In this document: positions 50,455 through 58,792 of the stretch, one piece after another | Position numbering within the stretch: the first letter of the stretch is position 1 | How the letters are laid out: every line of letters starts with the position of its first letter | Source of the DNA: Nocardioides salarius | Lineage (GTDB): Bacteria; Actinomycetota; Actinomycetes; Propionibacteriales; Nocardioidaceae | NCBI RefSeq assembly: GCF_016907435.1 | Contig: NZ_JAFBBZ010000001.1 | Location: 3,472,001 to 3,536,000 of the forward strand | Direction of reading: 5' to 3' | Length of the DNA stretch: 64,000 nt | The notes under the pieces: generated by a model | Seen by the model: only the letters and a program-made list of their open reading frames with translations | What the model was told of the DNA's origin: nothing | Databases searched by the model: none | Program-made: the position numbers and the translations under genes

Positions 50455-52092
50455 GTGCCTGAGGAGCCTGCCCACCCGTCGTGGCCCCTCGAGAGCGCGA
50501 CCGAGGCCCCGGGTTCGTCCCCTCGGATCAGTCGGCGTACCGCCCTGCTCCTCGGTGGCGCCGCCGCGCTGGCCGGAGGCGGGGCGATAGGGCTCCCGCG
50601 CTGGATCGACGGCGACTCCTCGCCCCGGCTCATGACGCCGACCGATCCCGCGGTCGCCGCCGCCGAAGAAGCTCGCCGTCGAACCGGGCGGGTGGTCGAG
50701 CGCACGTTGACGCCCGCGCCGAGCCGCGTCGACCTCGGCGGTCGAGTGGTCGACACGTGGAGCTATGACGGCTCCCTGCCCGGCAAGCCGATCGAGGTGA
50801 CCGCGGGTGACGAGCTGAGTGTGCGCCTCGTCAACGGGCTGGCCGAGCCGACCAGCGTGCACTGGCACGGCGTTGCGCTACGCAACGACATGGACGGCGT
50901 ACCCGATCTCACCCAGAGGGCCACGGCTCCGGGCGCGGAGTTCGCCTACGACTTCGTCGTACCCGATCCGGGGACGTACTGGTTCCATCCACACGTGGGC
51001 GTGCAACTCGACACCGGTCTTTATGCGCCCTTGGTCGTCGCCGACCCGGCCGAGCCCGGGAAGTACGACGAGGAGGTCGTGCTCGTCCTCGACGATTGGA
51101 CCGACGGATGGGGTAAGCCTCCGGCGGACCTACTGGCCGGGTTCCGCCGTGACGGCATGGGCGACATGAGTGGCATGGACGGCATGGACGGCATGGACGG
51201 CATGGACGGCATGGACGGCATGGACGGCATGGACGGCATGGACGGCATGGACGGCATGGAGATGGGCATGCCCTCGGCCGATGAGCCGTTGGGCGCCGAT
51301 ACCGGTGACGTCTCCTACCCGGCCCACCTGATCAACGGGCGGCTTCCGTCGGCACCCGTCACCGTCACAAGTGCGCCGAACCAGAGGATCAGGTTCCGGA
51401 TCATCAACGCGGCTTCCGACACGGCGTACCGGTTCGCCGTCGGCGGCCACCGGCTCACGGTCACCCACACGGACGGCTTCCCGGTCGTCCCGATCGTGGT
51501 CGACGCCCTCATCGTCGGCATGGGTGAGCGGTACGACGTGGTCGTGACCGCCGGCGATGGGGTCTTCCCCATCGTGGCCAGCCCCGAGGGGAAGATGGAT
51601 CCAGAAGCGCGGGCCCTGCTGCGCACCGCGAGCGGCGAGGTGCCGCCGCTCGGTCGAAGCCCGGCCGAGCCTTCTCGCCGACTGCTTTCCTATGCCGACC
51701 TGGTTGCGGCTCCGGAGGTCGAGCTCGGAGCCGGACACGTCGACAGGGAGTTGACGATGAAGCTCACCATGGACGACCAGGGACGGCGGTGGCTGTTCAA
51801 CGGTCGGACCTTCGAGGAGCACGAACCGCTGGCCGTGGCCGCCGGCGAACGGGTGAGGGTGCGCCTGGTCAACGACTCGATGATGTTCCACCCGATCCAT
51901 CTGCACGGGCACACTTTCGCGGTGGCCCGGCGCGACGGACGCGGCGTCCGCAAGGACAACCTCAACGTGCTGCCGATGGAGCAGGTCGACATCGACCTGG
52001 TGGCGGACAACCCCGGGCGCTGGGCGGTCCACTGCCACAACGTCTACCACATGGAGCTGGGCATGATGACCTCGATCGCCTACGAGGTCTGA
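50455..52092 (+). CDS. Multicopper oxidase (CopA/CueO-like) with Met-rich repeat
   Basis: A 545-residue laccase-type oxidase exported by the Tat pathway (SRRTALLLGGAAALAGGGAI). Copper ligands: HWHG near residue 136, HPHVG near 178, HPIHLHGH near 479, HCHNVYHMELGM near 526, giving complete T1, T2 and T3 sites. Between domains 1 and 2, nine tandem GMD tripeptides followed by GMEMGM form a methionine-rich Cu(I)-binding segment like that of CueO. Probable role: Cu(I) oxidation and copper tolerance. GTG at 50455, with GAGAAGGGGTGAG upstream. A rhodanese lipoprotein follows 20 bases downstream. Confidence 0.94.
   Translation: MPEEPAHPSWPLESATEAPGSSPRISRRTALLLGGAAALAGGGAIGLPRWIDGDSSPRLMTPTDPAVAAAEEARRRTGRVVERTLTPAPSRVDLGGRVVDTWSYDGSLPGKPIEVTAGDELSVRLVNGLAEPTSVHWHGVALRNDMDGVPDLTQRATAPGAEFAYDFVVPDPGTYWFHPHVGVQLDTGLYAPLVVADPAEPGKYDEEVVLVLDDWTDGWGKPPADLLAGFRRDGMGDMSGMDGMDGMDGMDGMDGMDGMDGMDGMDGMEMGMPSADEPLGADTGDVSYPAHLINGRLPSAPVTVTSAPNQRIRFRIINAASDTAYRFAVGGHRLTVTHTDGFPVVPIVVDALIVGMGERYDVVVTAGDGVFPIVASPEGKMDPEARALLRTASGEVPPLGRSPAEPSRRLLSYADLVAAPEVELGAGHVDRELTMKLTMDDQGRRWLFNGRTFEEHEPLAVAAGERVRVRLVNDSMMFHPIHLHGHTFAVARRDGRGVRKDNLNVLPMEQVDIDLVADNPGRWAVHCHNVYHMELGMMTSIAYEV
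51172..51252 (+). repeat. Nine 9-bp tandem repeats encoding Gly-Met-Asp
   Basis: GGCATGGAC repeated nine times without a single base difference, followed by GGCATGGAG. Perfect conservation at the DNA level implies recent expansion by slippage or recombination, and copy number is likely to vary between strains. Confidence 0.97.
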
Positions 52093-52112
52093 CCCCATAC
52101 CGAGGAGGCTCG

Positions 52113-52559
52113 ATGTTCTTGAACCCGCTGCCACGCCTGAGCATCACAGTGATCGCCGGGCTCGCAGCGGTGATTCTGCTCAGCGCCTGCGGGAGTGACC
52201 CGTCCCCGAACGCGGACGACACCGCGGTGAGGGTCTCGCCGGCGACCTTTGCCGACCTCATCGCCAAACCGGCGACCTTCGTCCTCAACGTGCACACACC
52301 CGACGAGGGTTCCATTCCGGGCACCGAGGCGAACATCCCGTTCGACCGGCTGCGCACGCGGGTGGACGAGCTACCGGCCGACAGTTCCGCGCTGATCGCC
52401 GTCTACTGCCGCTCGGGCAATATGAGCACCTTGGCCACGGTGACGCTCAGCGACCTGGGCTACACCGACGTCATCGAACTCGACGGCGGGATGGAGGCAT
52501 GGCGGGCCGACGGCCGGGCACTGCTGCCCCCCGATCAGGCTGCCCGGAAGCGGGGATGA
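52113..52559 (+). CDS. Rhodanese-like lipoprotein
   Basis: A 148-residue protein with signal peptide and lipobox LLSAC, then a single rhodanese domain. The active-site loop is YCRSGNMS (catalytic Cys), and the domain ends LDGGMEAWRADGR. The ATG at 52113 follows CGAGGAGG, 20 bases after the oxidase, so the two are co-transcribed. It may handle sulfane sulfur or bind copper at the outer membrane face; inference only. IS3 element B copy 3 begins 16 bases after its stop. Confidence 0.9.
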   Translation: MFLNPLPRLSITVIAGLAAVILLSACGSDPSPNADDTAVRVSPATFADLIAKPATFVLNVHTPDEGSIPGTEANIPFDRLRTRVDELPADSSALIAVYCRSGNMSTLATVTLSDLGYTDVIELDGGMEAWRADGRALLPPDQAARKRG

Positions 52560-52627
52560 CGGCCTAAGAGCCCATTGTCGCGTGCCGGGTCTGATGGAGG
52601 CTCTCATTCCACGGAAGGATGAGAGTC

Positions 52628-52948
52628 ATGGCAGCACCGAGGAAGTATCCCGAGGAGCTTCGGGAGCGGGCAATCAGGATGGCGGTCGATCTGCGGCGTG
52701 ACCCGGCGACCAGGACCGGCGCACTGAAGCGGGTCGGCGATCAGCTGGGGATCAATCCCGAGACGTTGCGCAACTGGGTCTCCCAGGCCGAGGTCGACGA
52801 GGGCCACCGTCCCGGCGTCAGCAGCACCGAGGCGCAGCGCATCGCCGAGCTCGAGCGTGAGGTCAAGGAGCTACGGCGGGCCAACGAGATCTTGCGGACG
52901 GCCTCGGCTTTTTTCGCCGCGGCGGAGCTCGACCGCAAGCTGAAGTGA
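52628..52948 (+). CDS. IS3 element B orfA, copy 3
   Basis: Intact OrfA identical in translation to copies 1 and 2; ATG at 52628 after GAAGG. Confidence 0.93.
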   Translation: MAAPRKYPEELRERAIRMAVDLRRDPATRTGALKRVGDQLGINPETLRNWVSQAEVDEGHRPGVSSTEAQRIAELEREVKELRRANEILRTASAFFAAAELDRKLK

Positions 52949-53892
52949 CCACGGCGGTGCTGGTCGAGTACATCGACCAGCACCGGGCGAGGTTCGGGGT
53001 CGAGCCGATCTGCACCGTCCTACGCAAGGCAGGGATGCAGATCGCCCCGAGCACCTACTACGCCGCGAAGTCCCGGCCGCCCTCGGCACGCGCTGTCGCC
53101 GACGCGCAGCGCCTGGAGGTGATCCGGCAGGTCCACACCGACAACTACGGCGTCTACGGGGTCCGCAAGATGCACGCCGAGCTCAACCGGCGCGGTCACC
53201 GTATCGCCAGGTGCACCGTGCACCGGCTGATGCGCGCCGAGGGGCTGCGCGGGATCAGCAGAGCCAAAGGGCCGCGCACCACGATCCCCGGCACCGGCCC
53301 GGATGCCCGCCCGGACCTGCTGGACCGCGACTTCAAGGCACCTGCACCGAATCGTGTCTGGGTCGCGGACATCACCTACTGCCGCACCTTCGCCGGCTGG
53401 GTCTACGCCGCGTTCGTCATCGACGTCTACTCCCGCCGAGTGGTGGGCTGGCAGCTGTCGAAGAGCCTGCGCACCGACCTGGCGCTGGACGCTCTCGAGA
53501 TGGGGCTGTGGACCCGCGAGCACGCCGGCCAGGACACCACCGGCGTCATAGCCCACAGCGATAAGGGCGTTCAATACCTCGCGGTTCGCTACACCCAGCG
53601 CCTGGCCGAGGCCGGCGCCGTCGCATCCGTCGGGTCGACGGGCGACTCGTATGACAACGCCCTGGCCGAGGCGTTCAACTCGCTGTTCAAGGCCGAGCTG
53701 ATCCGCAACAAGGGCCCCTGGAAGAACATCGACGACCTCGAGATCGCCGTCGCTGAGTACATCGACTGGTTCAACCACCGACGCCTGCACGGCGAGATCG
53801 GACTCGTCCCACCCGTCGAGTTCGAGGAAGAGCACTACCGGCACAACCCCGCGCCGACTACCGTCGACGCGTCACTTCAGAGCCTCCACTGA
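52945..53892 (+). CDS. IS3 element B orfB transposase, copy 3
   Basis: Intact 315-residue DDE transposase, identical in translation to copy 2. It overlaps orfA by 4 bases behind a T-rich slippery stretch. Confidence 0.95.
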   Translation: MTTAVLVEYIDQHRARFGVEPICTVLRKAGMQIAPSTYYAAKSRPPSARAVADAQRLEVIRQVHTDNYGVYGVRKMHAELNRRGHRIARCTVHRLMRAEGLRGISRAKGPRTTIPGTGPDARPDLLDRDFKAPAPNRVWVADITYCRTFAGWVYAAFVIDVYSRRVVGWQLSKSLRTDLALDALEMGLWTREHAGQDTTGVIAHSDKGVQYLAVRYTQRLAEAGAVASVGSTGDSYDNALAEAFNSLFKAELIRNKGPWKNIDDLEIAVAEYIDWFNHRRLHGEIGLVPPVEFEEEHYRHNPAPTTVDASLQSLH

Positions 53893-53913
53893 ACCCGGCA
53901 CGCGACACAGTGA

Positions 53914-54795
53914 TCATGCCGCTTCTGCGGTCGCGTAGATCATCTCAAACTCGACGGGCGTGAGCTTCCCGAGGGCGCGTTGCCGGCGGCGTCGGTTGTA
54001 CTTGGTTTCGATCCAGGTGACGATCGCGAGGCGGAGGTCTTCGCGGGTGTCCCAGCGCTGGGTGTCGAGGACGTTCTTCTGCAACAGGGAGAAGAAGCTC
54101 TCCATGCTGGCGTTGTCGCCGGCTCCGTAGGAGCGTCCCATCGAGCCGACCAGGTCGTTGTTCGCCAGGAGCCGCTGGGTGCGCTTGGCTCGAAATTGAC
54201 CGCCTCTGTCTGAGTGGCACACGGTCCCGGTCGGCGATCGGAGCGCGATGGCGTTGCGCATCGCAGCACGGGCCAGGGACGACTTCATCCTGGTGTCGAT
54301 GGAGTAGCCGACGATCTTGTTGCTGAACACGTCCTTGATCGCGCAGATGTAGAGCTTCCCTTCCCGCGTGGGGTGCTCGGAGATGTCCCAGAGCCACACC
54401 TTGTTCGGCTCATCGGCAACGAACTCGTGGCGGACCACACCGTGCTCGTCGACAACCGCCAGGAGGTCGTCGTGCGGCGCAGGACCGGTGGAACCGGCCT
54501 TGCTGCGCTTCTTGTGGTGTGACGCGGTGATGCCGGCGATGCGGCAGAGCCGGTGGACGCGGTTCTCCCCGACGGTGATGCCGTGCTCGAGGTCGAGCTC
54601 GTCGGTGAGGAACCTGTAGCCGAGCGTCGCGTCGTCGGCATGGAGGTCGTAGAGGACGTCGATGAGGTGCGCGTCGTCCCAGTCTCGCTGACAGACCGGG
54701 TCTTTGAGCCACTTGTAGTACCCCTGGGTCGACAAGCCCAGGACCCTGCACGCCACCGCGACCGGCACCCTGATCGGGGCACCGGTCGCGGCCAT
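53914..54795 (-). CDS. IS3 element C orfB transposase
   Basis: A 293-residue DDE transposase with VWLWDISEH (Asp), VCHSDRGGQF (Asp) and NASMESFFSLLQKNVLD (Glu), all intact. The annotated ATG at 54795 is internal; the frame continues upstream (KIVFPLVREM) to a GGAAAATAG site at the orfA end, so the true product is probably an OrfAB fusion made by -1 frameshifting. Confidence 0.9.
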   Translation of the reverse strand: MAATGAPIRVPVAVACRVLGLSTQGYYKWLKDPVCQRDWDDAHLIDVLYDLHADDATLGYRFLTDELDLEHGITVGENRVHRLCRIAGITASHHKKRSKAGSTGPAPHDDLLAVVDEHGVVRHEFVADEPNKVWLWDISEHPTREGKLYICAIKDVFSNKIVGYSIDTRMKSSLARAAMRNAIALRSPTGTVCHSDRGGQFRAKRTQRLLANNDLVGSMGRSYGAGDNASMESFFSLLQKNVLDTQRWDTREDLRLAIVTWIETKYNRRRRQRALGKLTPVEFEMIYATAEAA

Positions 54796-54815
54796 CTCAC
54801 GGACGAGCGGGAAGA

Positions 54816-55103
54816 CTATTTTCCCGGCAGGTTCGCCTGCGAAAGGTAGGCAGCAGCCCGGCGGAGGACCTCGTTCTCCTGCTCGAGCAGCCGGATCCGC
54901 TTGTTGGCTTCACGCAGTTGCTTGCGCTCGTCGTCGGTCAGGCCGGGCCGCCGGCCGTCCTCGACGTCGGCCTGCTTCATCCAGTTCGCCAGCGAGCCTT
55001 CGGAGATGCCGAAGTCCTTCGCGATTTGAGACAGCGGGGCCTGGCCCTTGCGAGCCACGGCCACGACGTCGTTACGGAACTCCTTGGGATAGGGCTTTGC
55101 CAC
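54816..55103 (-). CDS. IS3 element C orfA
   Basis: A 95-residue OrfA with the IS3 HTH (IAKDFGISEGSLANWMKQAD) and zipper (IRLLEQENEVLRRAAAYLSQ). GTG start at 55103 with GGAAGGA upstream. It ends PGK-stop in GGAAAATAG, the probable slippery site. Confidence 0.9.
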   Translation of the reverse strand: MAKPYPKEFRNDVVAVARKGQAPLSQIAKDFGISEGSLANWMKQADVEDGRRPGLTDDERKQLREANKRIRLLEQENEVLRRAAAYLSQANLPGK

Positions 55104-55151
55104 GGGGACATCCTTCCGCCTGAGGCCGAAACCTCAGAGGTCAGGTGTCAA

Positions 55152-55262
55152 CCAACCGCGGGGCAGACCCTGTCCGATGACCGCGCAGTCTTCGAGGCGC
55201 TAGGGCGGCAGGTCGTGTTCGTGCCCGCACCCGACAATGAGCCGCTTCGCATCTGCGACTAG
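55152..55262 (+). pseudogene. 3' remnant of an unknown gene
   Basis: A 36-codon open stretch (PTAGQTLSDDRAVFEALGRQ, then VVFVPAPDNEPLRICD) ends in TAG with gene-like codon usage but starts at the edge of IS3 element C. It is likely the tail of a gene cut by the insertion. The rest of the intergenic stretch to 55479 shows nothing recognisable. Confidence 0.45.
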
Positions 55263-55479
55263 GTGAGACGAGCCCTGCCAAACGCACGGACTTCGGCTGA
55301 TCCGGTCGTCCGGGTGACCAACCCGCAAACGGCGACGTCCTCAACGGTGGTCGGGATCAGCGGCTGTCGTCCCGCAGAGGATCGTGCTGCGGTTCATAGT
55401 GCTGGGTTGCTGTGGCCGCAGGTGTCTGGAGCGGCTGCGAAGGCTGTTCGTCGAATGAGAGCAGTGGCCCGCGTGGTGG

Positions 55480-56235
55480 CTACTGCAGGAGTGTGACTGC
55501 GACGACGGTGACTGTCCCGTTGTTGAGGCCGTGCAGGGCCAGGGGTGCCCACAAGGTGCGGTGGGCGCGCACCAGGAGCGCGGCACCGAGTCCGATCAGG
55601 AACTGAAGCAGGATCACCGGGGGCACAACGTGGACTACACCGAAGACGATCGCTGACCCGCCGAGTGCGGCCGCGATGCCGAAGCGCTGCTCGAGCCAGC
55701 CGAAGAGAAGTCGTCTGAACAGGATCTCTTCCAGCGCTGGGACCAGGATCGTGACACACACAGCGGTTGCCAGCACCCCGACAGCACCGAGTGCCAACGC
55801 GTCAGCCGAGTTCGACGTCGTGGAGGTCGTCTCGGCTGGGCCGATGCCGATGAGTGTCCCGATGAGGATGGTGAGAAGCAGGGCTGTGACCCAGAGCAGA
55901 GGCACCTCCCACAACAGATGCCACAGAGAGCGGCGGCGTGCTCGTACGAAGCCGAGATCCCGTCCGGCCCATCCCCGACGGAGCAGGGCCATGTAGAGGC
56001 TGACACCGGCCGCGATGGTGGCCAAAGGTATGGCGATGCTGACCAGCCAGGGCTGGTCGAGAGCGACGCCGGTCACGATGACGAGGACCGCGACAACACC
56101 GGGTCCCACTACGACAGCCAGGCCCGCGAGGAGCAGGTCAACGCCGGTGACCGGGCGCGGGAAGGTTTGTTGGGGAGCGCTGCGTCGAGACTCAGCCGCG
56201 GTGACGGCTTCGGAGGGTGTGGTGTCACTGTGCAC
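55480..56235 (-). CDS. CPBP-family intramembrane glutamic-type protease
   Basis: A 251-residue protein with about seven helices. The CPBP (ABI, Rce1-like) motifs are VPALEEILFRRLLFGWL (EExxxR), FGVVHVVPP (motif 2 His) and LALHGLNNG (motif 3 His-x3-Asn). GTG start at 56235 lies inside the end of the padR-type gene (11-base overlap), so it is the last gene of a three-gene leftward operon. Possible roles include prenyl-type processing or bacteriocin immunity. Confidence 0.88.
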   Translation of the reverse strand: MHSDTTPSEAVTAAESRRSAPQQTFPRPVTGVDLLLAGLAVVVGPGVVAVLVIVTGVALDQPWLVSIAIPLATIAAGVSLYMALLRRGWAGRDLGFVRARRRSLWHLLWEVPLLWVTALLLTILIGTLIGIGPAETTSTTSNSADALALGAVGVLATAVCVTILVPALEEILFRRLLFGWLEQRFGIAAALGGSAIVFGVVHVVPPVILLQFLIGLGAALLVRAHRTLWAPLALHGLNNGTVTVVAVTLLQ

Positions 56236-56545
56236 GGCCGACCGCCTCCGCTGCTGTCATGAATGCCCGCCACTGCTCAAGCAGGTCCTCTCGCAGCGTG
56301 TGCCCCTCGGCGGTCAGCTCGTAGACCTTCCGCGCGGGACCGGACTCACTCTGTTCCCATTGCGCAACGATCGCACCTTCGTCCTCGAGCCGCACGAGAG
56401 CCGGGTAGAGCTGGGCACCCTTGATCGGTTGGAGTCCCGCCGACACCAGAGCCTGCGAGATGCCATACCCGTGTCGGGGTGCGACCGCAAGGACGCTCAG
56501 CACGAGCATCGGCAGCGAGGCTCGTTGCCACGCCGCGATGCTCAT
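56225..56545 (-). CDS. PadR-family transcriptional regulator
   Basis: A 106-residue winged-helix protein: LPMLVLSVLAVAPRHGYGIS, QALVSAGLQPIKGAQLYPAL, and RLEDEGAIVAQWEQSESGPA are the classical PadR segments, with the YELTAEG wing. The ATG at 56545 overlaps the stop of the upstream membrane-protein gene (ATGA). It lacks the long C-terminal domain of PadR itself (s2 subfamily size). It likely represses its own operon through direct repeats at 57557-57583. Confidence 0.9.
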   Translation of the reverse strand: MSIAAWQRASLPMLVLSVLAVAPRHGYGISQALVSAGLQPIKGAQLYPALVRLEDEGAIVAQWEQSESGPARKVYELTAEGHTLREDLLEQWRAFMTAAEAVGRAQ

Positions 56546-57558
56546 CGCTGTGTCGTCCACGGTCGGCGGTCCCATCCGACCAAGAAGGCGCCGGCCGCCA
56601 TGAGGAAGAAGGCAACCGCCACCGGGATCGTCACCATCCCCCAGCTCTGGTTGGCCATGACGAGCACGGCGAGGCACAACGGCGTACCGACCGCTGCGAT
56701 CGTGGACATCGCCCAGAACCGTCTGCGCGCAGTCCTGTCGGCCCGGGCGACTTCGTGAGCAAGGATGAGTGGATGTCCGAACTCCGAGTAGGCCGACATC
56801 CCTCCGGCCGCCAGGGTCTGCTCGATCTCAGCGACGTGACCGCGGGCCGTGACAGCCGGCACCAGACGTGCACGCAGACCTCCCCTGAAGCGACGCAGCC
56901 ACTGCGAGTCGTCCCAATTCTCGCGAAGCTCTTGTTGCGGCATCCGGTCCGCGATGACGAGAGTCGCGATTCCCGGGACCAGCAGACCGACCACCAGAAG
57001 CGGCAGCGGTACGTCACTCGCCGCGACGTGGCCGGCTCCCACCTTGGCCGCACAGGCGATGCCAGCAACGGCGACGGCACCGGCACCGACCCCGGCAGCT
57101 ACAGCGGCGGCCGACCGACCGGATGAGAAGAGCGCCCGGGCGATGACCCAGCCCAAGAACGCGACCAGCAAGCTCGCGCCCACTAGAACGAGCGCGGTGT
57201 CGATGTCGATGGACCAACCGCTGCGGATGATCGCTACCAACGAGGCCACCACGCCGAGCCCCACCAGCATGCCGCCCACCTCCTTGAGCGCCGGCTGGAG
57301 GCCGCCGCCCAGCGAGGTCCGCACCTCCTCCTCCACCGTGGCGAGCTCGGCTGCGTCCTCGGAGGCCAGCTCTTCGGCGTCGCCGAAGAGTTCCGCCGCG
57401 GACAGCTTCATCTCGCGGACCGTGCCCGCCAGCTCGCGCTCACGCTCCTCGAGCGCAAGCGCCGGCACGTTCCTGTCCGCCATCGACGTCCGGTACCTCG
57501 CAACCCACTCCCGGTCCCCGACCGGCCACATGCTGGCGCCCACCGCCACCACTCCCAT
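56542..57558 (-). CDS. Membrane protein, probable permease-type partner of the PadR regulator
   Basis: A ~338-residue protein. A cytosolic Glu-rich N-terminal helical region (ALALEERERELAGTVREMKL) precedes two groups of helices (about residues 95-195 and 285-330). The arrangement resembles DUF1700/DUF1129-like membrane proteins that pair with PadR regulators, but the family is not certain. The start is taken as the ATG at 57558 within the operator-like repeats; GTG or ATG at 57591 is possible. First gene of the three-gene operon. Confidence 0.65.
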   Translation of the reverse strand: MGVVAVGASMWPVGDREWVARYRTSMADRNVPALALEERERELAGTVREMKLSAAELFGDAEELASEDAAELATVEEEVRTSLGGGLQPALKEVGGMLVGLGVVASLVAIIRSGWSIDIDTALVLVGASLLVAFLGWVIARALFSSGRSAAAVAAGVGAGAVAVAGIACAAKVGAGHVAASDVPLPLLVVGLLVPGIATLVIADRMPQQELRENWDDSQWLRRFRGGLRARLVPAVTARGHVAEIEQTLAAGGMSAYSEFGHPLILAHEVARADRTARRRFWAMSTIAAVGTPLCLAVLVMANQSWGMVTIPVAVAFFLMAAGAFLVGWDRRPWTTQR

Positions 57559-57583
57559 ACCTAGATCGAAACAATACCTAGAT
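57557..57583. promoter_or_regulatory. Two direct repeats ATACCTAGAT, probable PadR operator
   Basis: ATACCTAGAT occurs at 57557-57566 and 57574-57583, 17 bases apart, at the 5' end of the PadR operon. Each is close to a palindrome (ATACCTAGGTAT type). One repeat overlaps the presumed start codon. Confidence 0.6.
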
Positions 57584-57747
57584 ACAACCATGCGGGACCG
57601 GTCGGTGCAAACGGACCCGCACGAACCCCGTGCCGGTGCTGATTTCGGGCTCTCGCTGTGACCGCGACACGTTCGGCTAACGGCGACGCTGACGCCAGCG
57701 GTCCGGGGGCCGTGCCTGGCGCTGGATCGGTCGTTCCGGAGCGAGGG

Positions 57748-58275
57748 TCAGGTCAGTGCGTATAGAGCAACGTCGTGGACTGTCTCGCCGACTTGCTGAG
57801 CGCGGCGCAGCGTACCCTCGAACTCGAAGCCGAGACGCTCGGCGACCGCGCGGCTTCGTGTGTTGCCGACGGCCGCCCGGATCTCGATGCGACGGAGCCC
57901 CCGATCGTTGCGCAAGTGATCGATGACTGCGCGCGACGCTTGAGTCACCAGACCGCGGCCTTCCTGATCGGCATCGATCCAGTAGCCGAGGTCAGCAACT
58001 CCTGCGTACAAGTCGATGCGCGCTCCAACGGAGCCGACCAGCGCTCCGTTCTGCCGGATCGCCGCGGGCAGGCTGCGTCCGGCGACCCATTCGCTGAGGT
58101 GGTGGTTGGTGAAACATTCAAGCCCATCGCGAGTCTGTTCCCCCTGAGCCCAAGATTCCCAGTTGCGCAGCCGGTCGAGGTTCTTCGTAATGAGCGCGTG
58201 CATCCCATCGACTGTCCACGGCTCGCGCAGCACCAGGTCGACTTTGTCCTCAAGATCGATGGTGAAGTGACTCAA
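57748..58275 (-). CDS. RimJ/RimL-type GNAT acetyltransferase
   Basis: A 175-residue GNAT. Segments MHALITKNLDRLRNWESWAQ, YWIDADQEGRGLVTQASRAV (acetyl-CoA loop) and RIEIRAAVGNTRSRAVAERL are typical of the ribosomal-protein-serine/N-terminal acetyltransferase subgroup. The start is a TTG at 58275 (LSHFTIDLEDK) supported by GGAGGAA seven bases upstream; the longer frame upstream to 58698 has no such support. Substrate unknown. Confidence 0.85.
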   Translation of the reverse strand: MSHFTIDLEDKVDLVLREPWTVDGMHALITKNLDRLRNWESWAQGEQTRDGLECFTNHHLSEWVAGRSLPAAIRQNGALVGSVGARIDLYAGVADLGYWIDADQEGRGLVTQASRAVIDHLRNDRGLRRIEIRAAVGNTRSRAVAERLGFEFEGTLRRAQQVGETVHDVALYALT

Positions 58276-58792
58276 CCTGTTGTTCCTCCGACTTGACACT
58301 GGGGATCGATTCCCCGCTAGAGACACAGGATGCCGCACTCGGAGAGAAGACGTCCCGCCGGCCTGACGGTTGCTCGCTGCGGCGCACCCTATTTGCGCTA
58401 TGTCACCCGTGACGATCCCGCACTGGCGCGCTCCGCGAGCCGATCCTGTACTGGAGCGCGTCCCGCGCGACGATCGGCACGCGGAGCGTGTCACAGAGGG
58501 ATCCGCTTGCGGGACTCCTCCTTCACCGTCCGAGCGACCGGGTCTCAGGAATTTCCTTGGATTTCGGGGGGACGCTGTTTGACCTGTGCAAACGTAACGC
58601 GGGCTGCCGCGTCCCCCCGCCCTTCGACGGCCCAGGGGGACGCATAGGGGGACGCTGAGCCGCCACGCTGCGGCCGTGACCAAAGTCAGTGGCGTCAAGG
58701 TGTCCGATTCGTGCGCCTCGCGGTTGCTTATCCGTGGCGTGAGGATGTTGCGACGACTCTCGGCCCACGCCGCGCGGTACGCAACGACATGG
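58276..58792. other. 517-base region without a supported gene
   Basis: No open frame with family similarity, RNA gene or clear repeat was found. It should contain one end of the recombinase module that follows, but no terminal repeat could be identified. Confidence 0.5.

Larger units (their letters stand above)
52576..53907 (+). mobile_element. IS3-family element B, copy 3
   Basis: A full 1332-bp element, rightward, with the same ends and protein sequences as copies 1 and 2. The flanks (CAT left, CAG right) are not a target duplication. The right end abuts the 3' end of IS3 element C, whose own terminal repeat is missing. With copy 2 in inverse orientation it brackets 44886-52575. Confidence 0.95.
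53908..55150 (-). mobile_element. IS3-family element C (left end truncated)
   Basis: Related to element A (shared SFFxLLQKNVLD and orfA architecture) but clearly diverged. The right end is placed near TCAGGTGTCA (55141-55150). The left end is missing: only 6 bases separate the orfB stop from the end of IS3 element B copy 3, against 33 bases in element A. Insertion of copy 3 or a linked deletion removed it, so the element is probably immobile. Confidence 0.82.

Noticed and set aside
51172..51252. CRISPR-like repeat array
   Set aside because: The repeat is a 9-bp coding tandem with no spacers; no other array or cas gene was seen in the window.
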